Shown one piece after another: positions 41,992-51,750 of a stretch of 64,000 nucleotides of DNA (positions within the stretch are counted from its first letter, which is position 1; each line of letters starts with the position of its first letter). The notes under the pieces were generated by a model. That model worked only from the letters and a program-made list of their open reading frames with translations, was not told the origin of the DNA and ran no database searches. This DNA comes from Lunularia cruciata (taxonomy: Eukaryota; Streptophyta; Marchantiopsida; Lunulariales; Lunulariaceae): contig OX419755.1 in the NCBI GenBank assembly GCA_948567375.1, forward strand, positions 30,695,001 to 30,759,000, in the 5' to 3' direction. A program made the position numbers and the translations under genes.

Positions 41992-42721
41992 TACCCCCTC
42001 CCTCAAATGTGAGCATCCCCATGAACATCGACAACCGGGTTTTTATACAAAGTTGGGTCCAATATTTTCTAACCCTCCAATCATTGACGCGAGTGGCAAA
42101 AGGATTGCCATCCAAGTCTGTGAGTTGAATAGAACCATTATCATAGATGTGCATCACACGATACGGTCCCATCCACCTCAGATGTAATTTCCTTGGAAAA
42201 AATAGGCGGCAATTATCATATAATAATACCAAGTCTCCTTCCTGAATAGTCACAGGTTTGAGTCTTTTATCGTGCCAAACCTTCCGTTGTTCTTGAATTT
42301 CCTTTGTAGTTTGCATTGCATCGTCCCTTTTTTCTTCCAACCACATCAGTTGCTGGATCCAAAGATCTTGACTTTCTTCCTCCGACAAACGTTCTTCACA
42401 AAGTATTCTATATGTCGGGACTTCAAACTCTACTGGTAAAATGGGATGCAATCCGTATGTTAGGAAATAAGGAGTTTGCTTGGTAGTAATCTTTTCAGTT
42501 GTTTGATATGCCCACAACGCTGTAGGTAACTTCGTATCCCAATCATAGGCATAGTTGACTGTCACCTTATTCAAAATTTTACACAACAATCCATTGGCTT
42601 TCTCCATGAGTCCATTTGCTTTTCGGTTGTAAGGCGTGGTCTTCCGATGCTTAATTTGGAAGTATTTGGTTAATGCCTCCACCATTGAGTTCAAAAAATG
42701 AGTTCCCCGATCACTGACCAA
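41957..42721 (-). CDS. Family C integrase, core and C-terminus (C1)
   Basis: This 254-codon open segment starts in the DDE core. S-D-R-G-T-H-F is near 42717-42697, the glutamate is in N-G-L-M-E-K near 42620-42603, and P-T-A-L-W-A-Y is near 42520. The C-terminal module has G-D-L-V-L-L-Y-D-N-C and L-R-W-M-G-P-Y-R-V (GPY-like) near 42240-42160. The frame runs through the polypurine tract and ends 35 bases inside the 3' LTR, so pol slightly overlaps the LTR. It is joined in the same Pol reading to 43351-42755 across one TGA near 42755. Confidence 0.9.
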   Translation of the reverse strand: MVSDRGTHFLNSMVEALTKYFQIKHRKTTPYNRKANGLMEKANGLLCKILNKVTVNYAYDWDTKLPTALWAYQTTEKITTKQTPYFLTYGLHPILPVEFEVPTYRILCEERLSEEESQDLWIQQLMWLEEKRDDAMQTTKEIQEQRKVWHDKRLKPVTIQEGDLVLLYDNCRLFFPRKLHLRWMGPYRVMHIYDNGSIQLTDLDGNPFATRVNDWRVRKYWTQLCIKTRLSMFMGMLTFEGGGMWYPHFLFFYG

Positions 42722-42754
42722 TTCCAGAGGACACTTATAACGGGAAATCTTGTT

Positions 42755-43351
42755 TCAAAAGAAAAATTCTGCTACTCTCTCTGCATCATCTCTTCGTGTT
42801 GCCTCTAATTCCACCATCTTGGTGGCATAATTGGTACATACTAAGATGTACCTCTTCCTTGTGACACGAGTTACTGGTTGAATAGGTCCCACAAAATCAA
42901 TACCCCATTTCTCAAATGGGGCCAGAGGCAAAATTAGTTTCAAGGGCCACTGTGAAGTCACCGTCGGCTTCCCTATTCTTTGACAGGCATCACAACTCCG
43001 GATATGGGCATGAGTATCTTTATACATTGTAGGCCACCAATACCCTGCCAAAAGAATTTTCTTTACCGTATTTTTTAGGGCATAGTGTCCCCCCGATGTT
43101 TCCGAGTGCAAGGATCCGATGACTCCTCCTACTTTGTATGCTTCCAAGCATCTCTGAAGTACTTCATCTTCACCCATTTTAAACAAAACGTTGTGTTTCA
43201 ATTGGTACGGTCCCATTTTCCAAAGAAAGACTGCTCTTTGTTCCGGGTCCAGCCCCTCAGGACAATGGCACATATGCAAATAATGATATTCTGCCGCATA
43301 CTGCGTACTTTGCACAACCATTAAATGATATAGCTCTTCATAGGAAACCAA
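42755..43351 (-). CDS. Family C integrase, zinc domain and core start (C1)
   Basis: This 198-codon open segment has the zinc-binding H-Y-A-L..Y-W-W-P-T-M-Y-K-D and C-D-A-C-Q-R-I-G near 43080-42965. The first DDE region follows with W-G-I-D-F-V-G-P near 42907-42884 and Y-I-L-V-C-T-N-Y-A-T-K. In the second, T-N-Y replaces the T-D-Y of C5, so one catalytic-region aspartate appears changed to asparagine. It ends at a TGA where C5 has a glutamine codon. Confidence 0.88.
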   Translation of the reverse strand: MVSYEELYHLMVVQSTQYAAEYHYLHMCHCPEGLDPEQRAVFLWKMGPYQLKHNVLFKMGEDEVLQRCLEAYKVGGVIGSLHSETSGGHYALKNTVKKILLAGYWWPTMYKDTHAHIRSCDACQRIGKPTVTSQWPLKLILPLAPFEKWGIDFVGPIQPVTRVTRKRYILVCTNYATKMVELEATRRDDAERVAEFFF

Positions 43352-44088
43352 TCATCGATGTCCAAATCTTGGTCTTGCGTTTCTAACCTAGATAAGTAGT
43401 CCGCATTTGAATGCAAAGCTCCCTTCCTTACTTGTACAGTGTATGTGAATTCTTGTAACAACAAGATCCATCTTGCAATTTGCCCGGACAAATCTGCCTT
43501 CTTGACCAAGTGTTGCAGTGCATAATGGTCCACATAGCAGATGAATTTGTATCCTAACAGGTAGTGGTGAAATTTCTTGCAAGCATACACCATCCCGAGT
43601 GCTTCTCTTTCAGTTGCTGAATAGTTCTTTTCAGAAACTGAAAGTTGTTGGCTGGCATAATACACTGGGTAGTCCTTTTTCTTCTCGTCCTTCTGACTTA
43701 AGACAACTCCAATGGCCATGGATGAAGTGTCCACACATACATGAAAAGGGATGTCCCAATTTGGGGCCCTCATGACTGGTGCTTCAACCCATTTCTTCTT
43801 CAACACCTGGAAAGCCTCTTCTTGAGTTGCTTCCCACAGATAATCTTTGGATTTCTTCAAAAGCTTGGTAAGAGGTGCAGCAAGCACTACATAATTTAAC
43901 ACAAAGCATCTATAGTATCCAACGTGTCCTAAGAAGGCTCTCAGCTCCCGGAGGTTCTTTGGGGATTCCAAAGCTGCAATTACTTTAACCTTCTTGACAT
44001 CCACTTTGATACCTCGGCTTGACACTCGATGCCCCAGAAGAATTCCTTCCTTCATTGCGAAGAAGCATTTCTTCAAGTGTAATGACAA
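43321..44088 (-). CDS. Family C RT C-terminus and RNase H (C1)
   Basis: This 255-codon open segment begins with the RT thumb/connection (L-G-H-R-V-S-S-R-G-I-K-V-D, F-L-G-H-V-G-Y-Y-R). RNase H follows with H-V-C-V-D-T-S-S-M-A-I-G near 43735-43700, Y-Y-A-S-Q-Q-L-S, E-R-E-A-L-G and Y-V-D-H-Y-A-L near 43530. The domain ends with A-D-Y-L-S-R-L near 43400. It lies directly before the integrase and directly after the FIDDF palm at 44170. Confidence 0.9.
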   Translation of the reverse strand: MSLHLKKCFFAMKEGILLGHRVSSRGIKVDVKKVKVIAALESPKNLRELRAFLGHVGYYRCFVLNYVVLAAPLTKLLKKSKDYLWEATQEEAFQVLKKKWVEAPVMRAPNWDIPFHVCVDTSSMAIGVVLSQKDEKKKDYPVYYASQQLSVSEKNYSATEREALGMVYACKKFHHYLLGYKFICYVDHYALQHLVKKADLSGQIARWILLLQEFTYTVQVRKGALHSNADYLSRLETQDQDLDIDDWFPMKSYII

Positions 44089-44129
44089 GCCGGCAAAATG
44101 ATACCTTTCGAAAGTTTGGCGAAGGTAAT

Positions 44130-44720
44130 CTATATATATATATCTCTTTGCTCAAACACACAAAAATCATCAATGAAGACTTCCACAAATTTACGCAGGA
44201 AATCTTTGAATATTGAGTTCATCATCCATTGGAAAGTAGCAAGAGCATTACACAACCCAAAGGGCATTTGATTGTAAGCAAAAGTGCACCAATCAGTCGT
44301 GAATGTGGTTATGTCCTTGTCTTCTTCTTGAATGGATACTTGATTGTACCCTGAAAATCCATCAAGAAAACTATAGCATGGATGACCAGCTACTTGGTCC
44401 AAAATTGTATCTGTAAATGGTAAAGGATGATGGTCCTTTTTGGTGACTACATTTAATTTGCAAAAATCTTGGCACACTTGAATTTTCCCAATCTTTTTCT
44501 TTGGATGATGATAATGGGGGAAACCCACTCACTACTTAGAACAGGGAAAATTATTCCGGCCCCTAAGTACTTATCAATTTCATCTTTTACCAAGAGGGAG
44601 TACTTTGGGTTCAGGCAATATTGTCTTTGCCGAACCAGAACTACACCTTCGACCAGATCAATTTGGTGCTCGTCAAATTCTCATGGAATTCCCGGCATTT
44701 GGTCAATAGACCAGGCGAAT
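44130..44720 (-). pseudogene. Family C RT palm with FIDDF motif (C1)
   Basis: The RT fingers and palm show H-P-L-P-F-T-D, F-L-D-G-F-S-G-Y-N-Q-V near 44380-44340, M-P-F-G-L-C-N-A and catalytic F-I-D-D-F-C-V-F near 44177-44154. The upstream part (44720-44530) has E-H-Q-I-D-L-V-E and S-E-W-V-S-P in a shifted frame. Directly after the catalytic motif lies an alternating TA tract (44131-44143) that spoils the reading before the thumb domain. Confidence 0.87.
44131..44143. repeat. Short (TA)n tract inside RT
   Basis: TATATATATATAT sits just after the catalytic motif of the C1 reverse transcriptase. Slippage here probably produced the local frame damage. Confidence 0.8.
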
Positions 44721-44725
44721 ACATC

Positions 44726-45103
44726 CTAGAATTCTATAAACAGGGCAGTGTATCCTGCCAACTCCTCAGCGTTGACTGTCTTTGAAATTTTCAAAATCTT
44801 TTCTTCAGTCAAGACCACATCTTGACAGTCATTGGGGTTAATGACACCTTCTACGTGACTTACTCGGCTCAATCCAAGTCTTACTGCCGTCAAATCCCCT
44901 TCCTCCAAGTCTTGTTCACCCAAGGCGATGTCGTATGGGTCTTCATTGTCGACCTCTACCTCGTAGCATTCCAAATAATTTACTTGGACATCGGCTTTGG
45001 AGTCCTCGGAAGACGAAGACAATGAATCTTTGGATTCATCCTCGTCTTCTAACGAAGTAGTTTCCCCAAGATGAGGCACCTTTGGCCAACTTACCATCAC
45101 CAA
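44726..45103 (-). CDS. Acidic linker between protease and RT (C1)
   Basis: This 125-codon open segment is rich in Asp, Glu and Ser (D-E-D-E-S-K-D-S-L-S-S-S-S near 45040-45000). It ends in A-E-E-L-A-G-Y-T-A-L-F-I-E-F just before the RT entry. It is comparable in position to the acidic PR-RT linker of family A. No catalytic motif is seen. Confidence 0.6.
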   Translation of the reverse strand: MVMVSWPKVPHLGETTSLEDEDESKDSLSSSSEDSKADVQVNYLECYEVEVDNEDPYDIALGEQDLEEGDLTAVRLGLSRVSHVEGVINPNDCQDVVLTEEKILKISKTVNAEELAGYTALFIEF

Positions 45104-45871
45104 CTTTTGTTCTTTAGAAAAAATGTCTTTAAATCGTAATTTTTGCTGGTGCTAATCCACCATAACTTGGGCACTGTACAACCAGGGTCTCCCAATCAAG
45201 AGAGGGTAGCCAGTTTTGGTTACTAGTTATAACACAATGTAGTTTAATTTGAAGGGCATCCCTCCTATAATCATGGTGATATTCAACAACATGCCCAAGG
45301 GCCATCTCCTGGTTTGATCCGCAAACTTAAGTATTCGGAGTGTTGGTTCAAATGTTGTGTACCCCAGTTAATGTGCAGTGTCTTCTGTCATGACATTTAC
45401 ACCCGACCTCAAATCAATGGGTATGGATGTAATCATACAGCCTGCTATCTCCGCATCCACCTCGGGAGATCCCAAATCTTCCTGTTCAATATGATAAATT
45501 GTGGGCAAGTCTTTCTTGGTCATCGCCCTTACTTTCTTAAGGGCTAAACTTAGCTGCTTTTTATAAAGCTTATTGTCCTCCCATAATTTTTTAAATGTGA
45601 CATTTGCGCTTGTAGACGCCATATCTGCTACAATATTGTACCATGAAACTCCCCTCAATTTCACTTGCTTTGTCTTTGGCTTTGGTTCTAAATTGTTTGC
45701 CTGTTCAAAGCAAACTTCAGGATGCTTGAGAATAGTAATCGGAGTGCGTAGGTGCTTGACCCAATGATCATCGGGTTGACCAACTTTGGCTTGGATCAGG
45801 TCTTTTACTTCAGACCTGATATCCGCCAAAAATATGAGGGTTTGCGTCTTTGCATTTGCCTCCACACTCAT
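45104..45871 (-). pseudogene. Family C protease region (C1), active site altered
   Basis: The open part 45871-45368 contains a gag-pol linker and the start of a retropepsin (V-S-W-Y-N-I-V-A-D, then I-P-I-D). The active-site stretch reads D-L-R-S-G at 45415-45401, where D-x-G-S-G is expected, followed by V-N-V-M-T-E. A stop follows at once, and the rest of the domain (45367-45104) is littered with stops. The aspartate remains but the glycine turn is changed, so protease activity is unlikely. Confidence 0.72.
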
Positions 45872-46165
45872 CTCCCGCGTGTGTAGTATTGCTTCCTTAA
45901 TTTCTTTCTACAGGGCTTTTGCTTTAGCTTTTGCTAGGACCTTTTCCTCCTTTGCAAAATGGATAGCTTTTGGTCGCAGTCTCTTCATTTTCCGGGAGGA
46001 AGAAGACGCCATACTTGTTTCTTTGGAAGCTTGATTCTTCCTCTTTGCGCGAGTTTCTACCTTCAAAATTTCTAGGTCCGGCCACTCTCCTTCTGAAGCT
46101 GGACTTCCTTCTTGAGGCCTCTCTTCCTCAAGTGTTATACAATTGACGTTAGTGTCCCCCTTTGC

Positions 46166-46840
46166 CTAGAGCGCAGCACGCTCAATAGGAGTCTGAACAT
46201 ACTTGACAGGGGGCTTCGGATTGGGTGGTTGCGGGCCTTGGTTTCCTATGTGCCCCGATCCCTTACAATTCCCACAAAGGGGTACGTACCCAATTTGTCG
46301 TCTTGGCTCCGGACAATTTGGAGACCAATGTCCCATTGAGCCACAATTGTAACAAGCACCATTTTGAGGTCTATTTTGACCACCCATTGGGGGTCTTTGT
46401 GGAGGAGTAGTAGGATTGTACTCCCGTGGTCCAAACCTGGGACCTTGATATGATGGGCTTGATGGAGGCTGTGTGTCTTGGGTTTGGTATATCGTCTCTT
46501 CTTCTTTGCCTTGATCCCATCCAGGAACCCAATCTATTTGTTGCACTGGAAATGCCGTACGAGTTAAACACTCCGTATTAGCGTGGCCAAATTTACCACA
46601 CGCAATGCAGCATACATTCGGTCGTCCAAATGACGGGGGTTTTCTTTGGTCCTTCGCCCCAATCATCTGGATCTTAAAATCCACAAACTCTTTAATAGTT
46701 TCCAACTTTTGATCCGCCTTAGATACATTCTTTATTGGCGGTGTTATTGGCTTCTTTCCCTCGCGTCTTTGTATTTTTCTCGGCTTGGGTTCTTTGTCCA
46801 ATTTTGAAGAAGAACTCCAAGAGGTGGAGGATTCCTCCAA
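46166..46840 (-). CDS. Family C nucleocapsid with two CCHC zinc knuckles (C1)
   Basis: This 224-codon open segment shows two canonical CX2CX4HX4C knuckles, C-I-A-C-G-K-F-G-H-A-N-T-E-C and C-Y-N-C-G-S-M-G-H-W-S-P-N-C. A third degenerate group, C-G-N-C-K-G-S-G-H, lacks its last cysteine. Pro/Gln-rich spacers separate them. This is the RNA-binding end of Gag. It lies between the capsid part (47179-47625) and the protease region. Confidence 0.9.
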   Translation of the reverse strand: MEESSTSWSSSSKLDKEPKPRKIQRREGKKPITPPIKNVSKADQKLETIKEFVDFKIQMIGAKDQRKPPSFGRPNVCCIACGKFGHANTECLTRTAFPVQQIDWVPGWDQGKEEETIYQTQDTQPPSSPSYQGPRFGPREYNPTTPPQRPPMGGQNRPQNGACYNCGSMGHWSPNCPEPRRQIGYVPLCGNCKGSGHIGNQGPQPPNPKPPVKYVQTPIERAAL

Positions 46841-47178
46841 AGAAGGAGAAGTACTACGTGAAGCTCTTCATCTTGGCTTTTTGCCTTTCTTCTCATGATT
46901 TTGTTGGTTACTAGAATGAGCCGCCTCATATCGGGCAACATGTTTGAGGACTTTGTCAAGAGAAGTTACATTTCTCTCCTTGGCAAAGATTTAAATCTCC
47001 GGTGAAAGCCCGCCAAGAAACCAAGTAATGGCTTGGGCATTGGAATAACCCACCACCCTGGATTGCTTTGGAACTCGGTTCAAAAAGCCATGAACCGCTC
47101 AGAGTAATCTCTCAATTTTTCCTTCTTTCCTCGATCCAAATCATTAAGTGACGCAAAGACACTTGTATCATAATCCAC

Positions 47179-47625
47179 TTACCAAAATTGTTCCAAGAAG
47201 CCATTCCGTAAGTCTGCCCAGTCTGCAAGTGTGAATCCCTTCTGTGTTACATGAGTATACCAGCTCCGAGCCTTCTTTCGGAGCAGACTTGGAAAAATCT
47301 GCAGTCTATCCACGGAGTCATGTTCCTTGTTGGCAAAGGAAATGACTTTGAATTCCTCAATGAATTCGTCAGGATCTTTGTCTTGCTCTGTACCTTTATA
47401 CTTTTGATAAGCATGTCGGGTTACAGGTAACAAAGACATTGTTCGGTGCGGCAGATTTGGGTGTGGTAAGTTTGAACTTACGGGAATCGCAGAGCTACTT
47501 GGTATGGATGCCGTGTTGTTTGCCCACAGGTTCCAATTTGTCAAGTTCAAATTGGGGTCTTCTTTGACAATTTCTTCTTCTCTGGTTGTATTGACTTCAA
47601 CCCGATCAGAAGTAAGAGGTTCCAC
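47179..47625 (-). CDS. Family C gag capsid domain (C1)
   Basis: This 148-codon open segment has the retrotransposon gag core: K-Y-K-G-T-E-Q-D-K-D-P-D-E-F near 47400, L-L-R-K-K-A-R-S-W-Y near 47275, W-A-D-L-R-N-G-F-L-E-Q-F near 47215. It forms the particle shell. The following 47178-46841 is also gag-derived but broken. Confidence 0.88.
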   Translation of the reverse strand: MEPLTSDRVEVNTTREEEIVKEDPNLNLTNWNLWANNTASIPSSSAIPVSSNLPHPNLPHRTMSLLPVTRHAYQKYKGTEQDKDPDEFIEEFKVISFANKEHDSVDRLQIFPSLLRKKARSWYTHVTQKGFTLADWADLRNGFLEQFW

Positions 47626-48108
47626 AACTTCAATCTGGTCTTCGAACCTTCTTTGGGATAACCGGGGAATTGTTTGTACCAGATGCTAACACTCTTCTTC
47701 CGTAAGTGTTCGGGCTGTCTTTTCTCGAACAAACTTCTTAATGAAATTGACTTCCTTTACAGCTTTAGGGGAAGTCGGTGTACTGGGTCATAACGCATAT
47801 GTCTGCCCACTTGAGTCTTTCTTTTTCTTGGAAGATGGGGATGAAAAGTAGCCTTGCCAACCTCCTTCACGTCTCTTTTGGTCAAGTTCGCGCAAGGCTG
47901 CTTGCACTTCGTGAAGAAGTTGAAAGTCCAACTCTTCTAGTTCAATTTTGTCTGAAGTGTATGGGGCTTTCAAATGTTCATCTTCTTCACGCTGCACTAT
48001 TCATCTTTGAGCTCTCTCTTCCCGTTGTTCTCTCGATGCAGACATTCATATTGCATGGACACCCAATTTTGAATTTGGCTTTGTATTCTTCCACTTCCAA
48101 GATTTGCA
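47626..48108 (-). pseudogene. Family C gag N-terminus (C1), broken
   Basis: The first ATG of the internal region overlaps the end of the primer-binding site (48108, M-Q-I-L-E-V-E-E-Y). Reading shifts frame near 48000 and continues as open frame 47997-47788 (L-L-H-E-V-Q-A-A-L-R-E-L segment, helical). It then breaks again before the capsid core. There is almost no untranslated leader between PBS and gag. Confidence 0.6.
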
Positions 48109-48126
48109 TCCCCGGCTGCGGCGCCA
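48109..48126 (-). other. Primer-binding site complementary to tRNA-Asp
   Basis: On the - strand TGGCGCCGCAGCCGGGGA starts 7 bases after the LTR end. It differs at two positions from the complement of the plant tRNA-Asp 3' end as I know it. This site sets the minus-strand primer of C1. Confidence 0.8.
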
Positions 48127-50133
48127 AAAATCATGTGACAACCCGGCAAATATCACTTTTGCGGTAATCAGGTCAGTAGAGTTTGTTCCCGCAAAGATAC
48201 TATACAAAATTGGTCAGATACGAAGATAAAAGTCACAATGGCAGTTCTTCTTGATGGCTTCTTTAATCTCTCAGGTAGAAACTACACCCAAAAGAGAGTA
48301 ACAAGCTCACAATCTTGACAACTTGTCACGAATACACACACACATAATCACAACATAGCAAATTCTGTCCAAACAACTCTTGATTGTGATGATTCAGATT
48401 CTCCCGAAGACGACACTTCACTATGAAGACCAATTTCACCTCAAAATTGTGTTCCACCCCTCCACTGAAGGCACAACTTCCTTGATTGAAATTGTTTCAC
48501 ATCAACTTTGTGTTGCACTCACCAATGCAAAATACTACCAACACTACAATTCCTCTCAGACCTGTCAAGGCATTGCTCCGATGCACTTCACTCAGGATCA
48601 AACACACAGAATGAAGATCAAGGCTGCATATTCCAACATCCATCGACACACTGACTTGCTCTTCAGAATTCTCCACACACTCACAAACACAAACACAAAA
48701 TTGACAATCGAAATTAAGCTTAAGCGACGAGCACTAAGAACAGCACTTCGCTTTATCTATCTTCAGAAATTTGAATACTGAATAACATCATACTGCAAAT
48801 GCTCCACTTAAATACTCAAGCAAACAGCAGACTTGCCTACCTAGCATCGCTTCCTAACATCTTCTCCTACCTATAGATCCTAAGCGACAGTCTATCTCTT
48901 CATATCTGCCTCTTCCTATCTCAAAATTAGTACTTACACCGATCCGATGTCTACCTCATCATCGGCTTCCAAACTTGATGATCTTCTTACTATTTCTCCT
49001 TCTTCGGGTATAGCTAATTCTACCGATTCCTTCACTATTTCTACCACTTCTACACTAGAATCTACAATTGAGCTCATGGGTAATCCATCTACATCCTTAT
49101 CTCCTGACCTACTCTTCTCTAATGTGTCAATCCTCAAGTCCGATGATACTTGTATTCCTACTTTTGCAACATCGGATATCTTCTCCACTGTCACACTATT
49201 CCAAATCTTCTCTAATTCCAAATTGACTAAATCCAGTCTAAGACTAATATTGTTCTCTACATCTAACATTTTCCTATCTACATGCTCTCTCAAGCGAATC
49301 AGCAATGTGTTCATATCCACATCTTTGGCTTTTCTCTTCCGGGTTTCCTGCACAAGTAACTTCAACTCGTGTAGGTGGGCTTCCTCCAATCTCCCTTCAG
49401 CCTCAGTGCTTAAGCTGGCTCTCAAATTCCCCGCAACTTCTCTTACTGATTTTGACTCATATCCTCGAGAGCGCTCTACCTTTAGTTCTTCACGATACAT
49501 CTTTAGCTCGTCTTTGTACTCCGCAGCAAGCATCTTCTTCTCCTCTGCATATTGTGTACTCTGTAACTCAGCACTTCTGACTAGCTCTCATAATCATTCT
49601 TCTTCCCCTTGCCTGGCTGCTAACTCCCTCTGCCATGCTTGATCCTTCGCTGCTGCACTCTTCTTCAAGCTATCCAATTCCTGCTCCATTACGATGTTCA
49701 TCGCCTTCAAATGAACATTCTCGATGTGCACATTACTCACTTCTTCCTTCATCTTATCGAGCCACATCATTTGTTCCTTCAATTCTCCGGCTCGACTTTG
49801 CAATTCCTTAACTTTTTCTATGCAGCTTCCTTGTAGCAAGGTTAGCGTTTTCTTCACCAAGCATTCCTCCCTCCAAAGTTCTTCCACTTCTTGCAATCTT
49901 TGGACTTGTTGTTCCTGCAGCTCCTTCACTTCACTCACTAGATACTTCACCATCTACAATTCGTTCATCCCCTTACTGTGATCTTGGGGAATTACTCTTT
50001 GATTCTCCTTCAACAATTCCAGCAATGGGGTTACCACCTTTGTCATGTAGGATATCCCGCTGAAGTGATCTTCCTTGTCATTGCCCTCTTTGTCTAGAGT
50101 CTTCTCCTTCGTCATCGGCTCCTTCATCTGAAG

Positions 50134-50829
50134 TCACAATCTTTGTATCTTTATTGTGTCCGCACTTTCTTCATCTTGGCCTCTTGAACTCAGCCCCACA
50201 GGATTCTCTGCTTCCTCTTCTGCTCTTGACTTGTTGAATACCATCGTTTGACAAGCCTCACTCATTGTTGCCAATTGCTGGACCTCTGGTTCTCCATCAC
50301 TTTTGCTCCCTGACTCCTCACTTTTCAATGTGAGCTCCTCTTCTTCCGAGTCCTCTTCTTGCAACTCTGTCTCCTTGCCAGAATCCAATCCCGATGATGC
50401 CTCTTTTATGACCTTTGCCGTCTTCAACATCAGCCGCCAAGTCTTTCTTTGCATTGGAGGTGACTTGGCTTCTTCGGGTTTGATGCGCCTCTTTGTCTTT
50501 GGACTGGTAATGTCTTCAATTTTCCACTGTCTTGTCCTCGCAAAGTATTTGTCATTTGCTTGTAGATGCAGCATATATTGGCGCTCCTCATCGTCTGCTT
50601 CCCGTCTCAAATCGAGATGCATGTGTGACACCATAGGATGACGCTCGTCTTTGGATAGTAAGTTCAGCCCTAAGTAGAAGTGAGCTGCAAATGGTGCAAA
50701 GTAATGCGGTGGCAAGCCCATTTGCCAATTCACCACCATCTGCCTCGTTCGGTGATGAAAGCACTTTGCCCAATTAACTAGAACTCCTGCAAACATCTGA
50801 TGGAAGAAGACCGCCTGCTGCATGTTCAC
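50134..50829 (-). CDS. Open middle segment of C1 LTR ORF (5' LTR)
   Basis: This 231-codon stop-free segment in the same frame as the previous one has Q-A-V-F-F-H-Q-M-F-A-G, F-Y-L-G-L-N-L-L and H-M-H-L-D-L-R-R motifs. A Lys-rich stretch follows, then an acidic E-E-D-S-E-E-E-E-L-T-L-K-S-E region. The same order is found in C2 and C8. Confidence 0.7.
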   Translation of the reverse strand: MNMQQAVFFHQMFAGVLVNWAKCFHHRTRQMVVNWQMGLPPHYFAPFAAHFYLGLNLLSKDERHPMVSHMHLDLRREADDEERQYMLHLQANDKYFARTRQWKIEDITSPKTKRRIKPEEAKSPPMQRKTWRLMLKTAKVIKEASSGLDSGKETELQEEDSEEEELTLKSEESGSKSDGEPEVQQLATMSEACQTMVFNKSRAEEEAENPVGLSSRGQDEESADTIKIQRL

Positions 50830-50838
50830 GTAGGTAGT

Positions 50839-51750
50839 TCATTTAGGCTTGAACATAGCTATCATCTCCCCCACAATACTTCTTTGGATCGGGTCCCGAT
50901 AGGACTCCACCTTGTAGCCATTTGTGGTTCTCGGAGTGAAGAATGAATTTCGGATTTCCCCTCTCTCCTCAACAGCATCACACTTCCAATAGAAGGTGAT
51001 CCCTATTGGGTCTCCTGCTTCTCTTCCCAATACCAACTTCCAATCCGACTTAGTCCATCGAGCCGGATTGCCTCTCTTCCCTTCTACCTCGGGACCCTCC
51101 TCACAATTACTAGCAGCAATCTCTGCCATCACTCCCGAGAAACTGAAATTCCAATTCCATGCTAAAAATGTAATACGAAGTCTTATCAAGACTTTGATTC
51201 TAGCCACTACATCTACCCTTTGAATTGCAAAACCTCTCACCGCCAGCACGTTGGCCACCTTCTTCACCATGATTTGTTCTCTCGTTCTATGATGTTGGAA
51301 AATAAGACCCTCTCTTGGACGAGACACTCTAACTCTCTCAGGGTTCTGGAAAATCTCACTCTCAATGGGCTTCCGGACACGCTTTACTGTAGGACAACTA
51401 CTCAAAGGACTTGGAAATTTACTTAGAGGATTCGACTTCCCTCTACGCAGTCGCAATTTTATATTGCCCCGAATTGCAATCAAACTTTGGTCGATTTTGT
51501 CTATGAATTTCTCTCTTCTGCATGCACTCCTGGTCACTGTCAAGACATGCTTATTCTGCCCCCGCCATTTCTTGAAATGTGCTTTCTTGCCACGTACAGA
51601 GGTTGTTAAACGGTCTTTGTCTTTCCTGCATCTTCCAACCTGAAGACGGTGATCTTCGGATTTTTTCCGGCGTACTCCTCTTTTGAGTACCTCTATCATC
51701 AGATCCAATGTCAGCTTCTTTGGCTTTCCTCTGAAGTTACTTCCGTCCAT
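50839..51750 (-). CDS. Open N-terminal domain of C1 LTR ORF (5' LTR)
   Basis: This 303-codon stop-free segment is the best view of the C1 subtype N-terminal domain. A Lys/Arg-rich extension comes first, then I-T-F-L-A-W-N-W-N-F-S-F, G-N-P-A-R-W-T-K-S-D-W-K-L and G-Y-K-V-E-S-Y-R-D-P-I. The basic extension could be nuclear-targeting or nucleic-acid-binding, which is speculation. Its equivalent in the 3' LTR is interrupted by two or three stops. Confidence 0.7.
   Translation of the reverse strand: MDGSNFRGKPKKLTLDLMIEVLKRGVRRKKSEDHRLQVGRCRKDKDRLTTSVRGKKAHFKKWRGQNKHVLTVTRSACRREKFIDKIDQSLIAIRGNIKLRLRRGKSNPLSKFPSPLSSCPTVKRVRKPIESEIFQNPERVRVSRPREGLIFQHHRTREQIMVKKVANVLAVRGFAIQRVDVVARIKVLIRLRITFLAWNWNFSFSGVMAEIAASNCEEGPEVEGKRGNPARWTKSDWKLVLGREAGDPIGITFYWKCDAVEERGEIRNSFFTPRTTNGYKVESYRDPIQRSIVGEMIAMFKPK

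Larger units (their letters stand above)
48934..51750 (-). pseudogene. LTR-internal ORF of C1, 5' LTR copy (one frame, few stops)
   Basis: This frame runs M-D-G-S-N-F-R-G-K-P at 51750 to V-D-I-G-S-V at 48934, 938 codons plus stop. It stays in one frame throughout, interrupted by about five stops (near 50839, 50134, 49955, and a pair near 49594-49588). The first 303 codons (51750-50839) and codons 308-538 (50829-50134) are fully open. The N-terminal domain, acidic linker, coiled coil and tail match the C2 type in order. The region matching the C2 start codon reads S-K-F-P-S-P-L-S-S without ATG, so this subtype starts about 90 codons earlier or elsewhere. Confidence 0.8.

Noticed and set aside
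44131-44143. TATA promoter at the TA tract
   Set aside because: It lies inside the RT coding region next to the catalytic motif. It is a microsatellite, not a promoter.
48947-49642. 231-codon Ser/Thr/Leu-rich open frame on the + strand
   Set aside because: It is the exact antisense of the coiled-coil and tail part of the C1 LTR ORF. Glu/Lys-rich coding gives Ser/Leu/Phe-rich complement frames. The same shadow appears at 6155-6610, 39104-39361 and 30388-30804.
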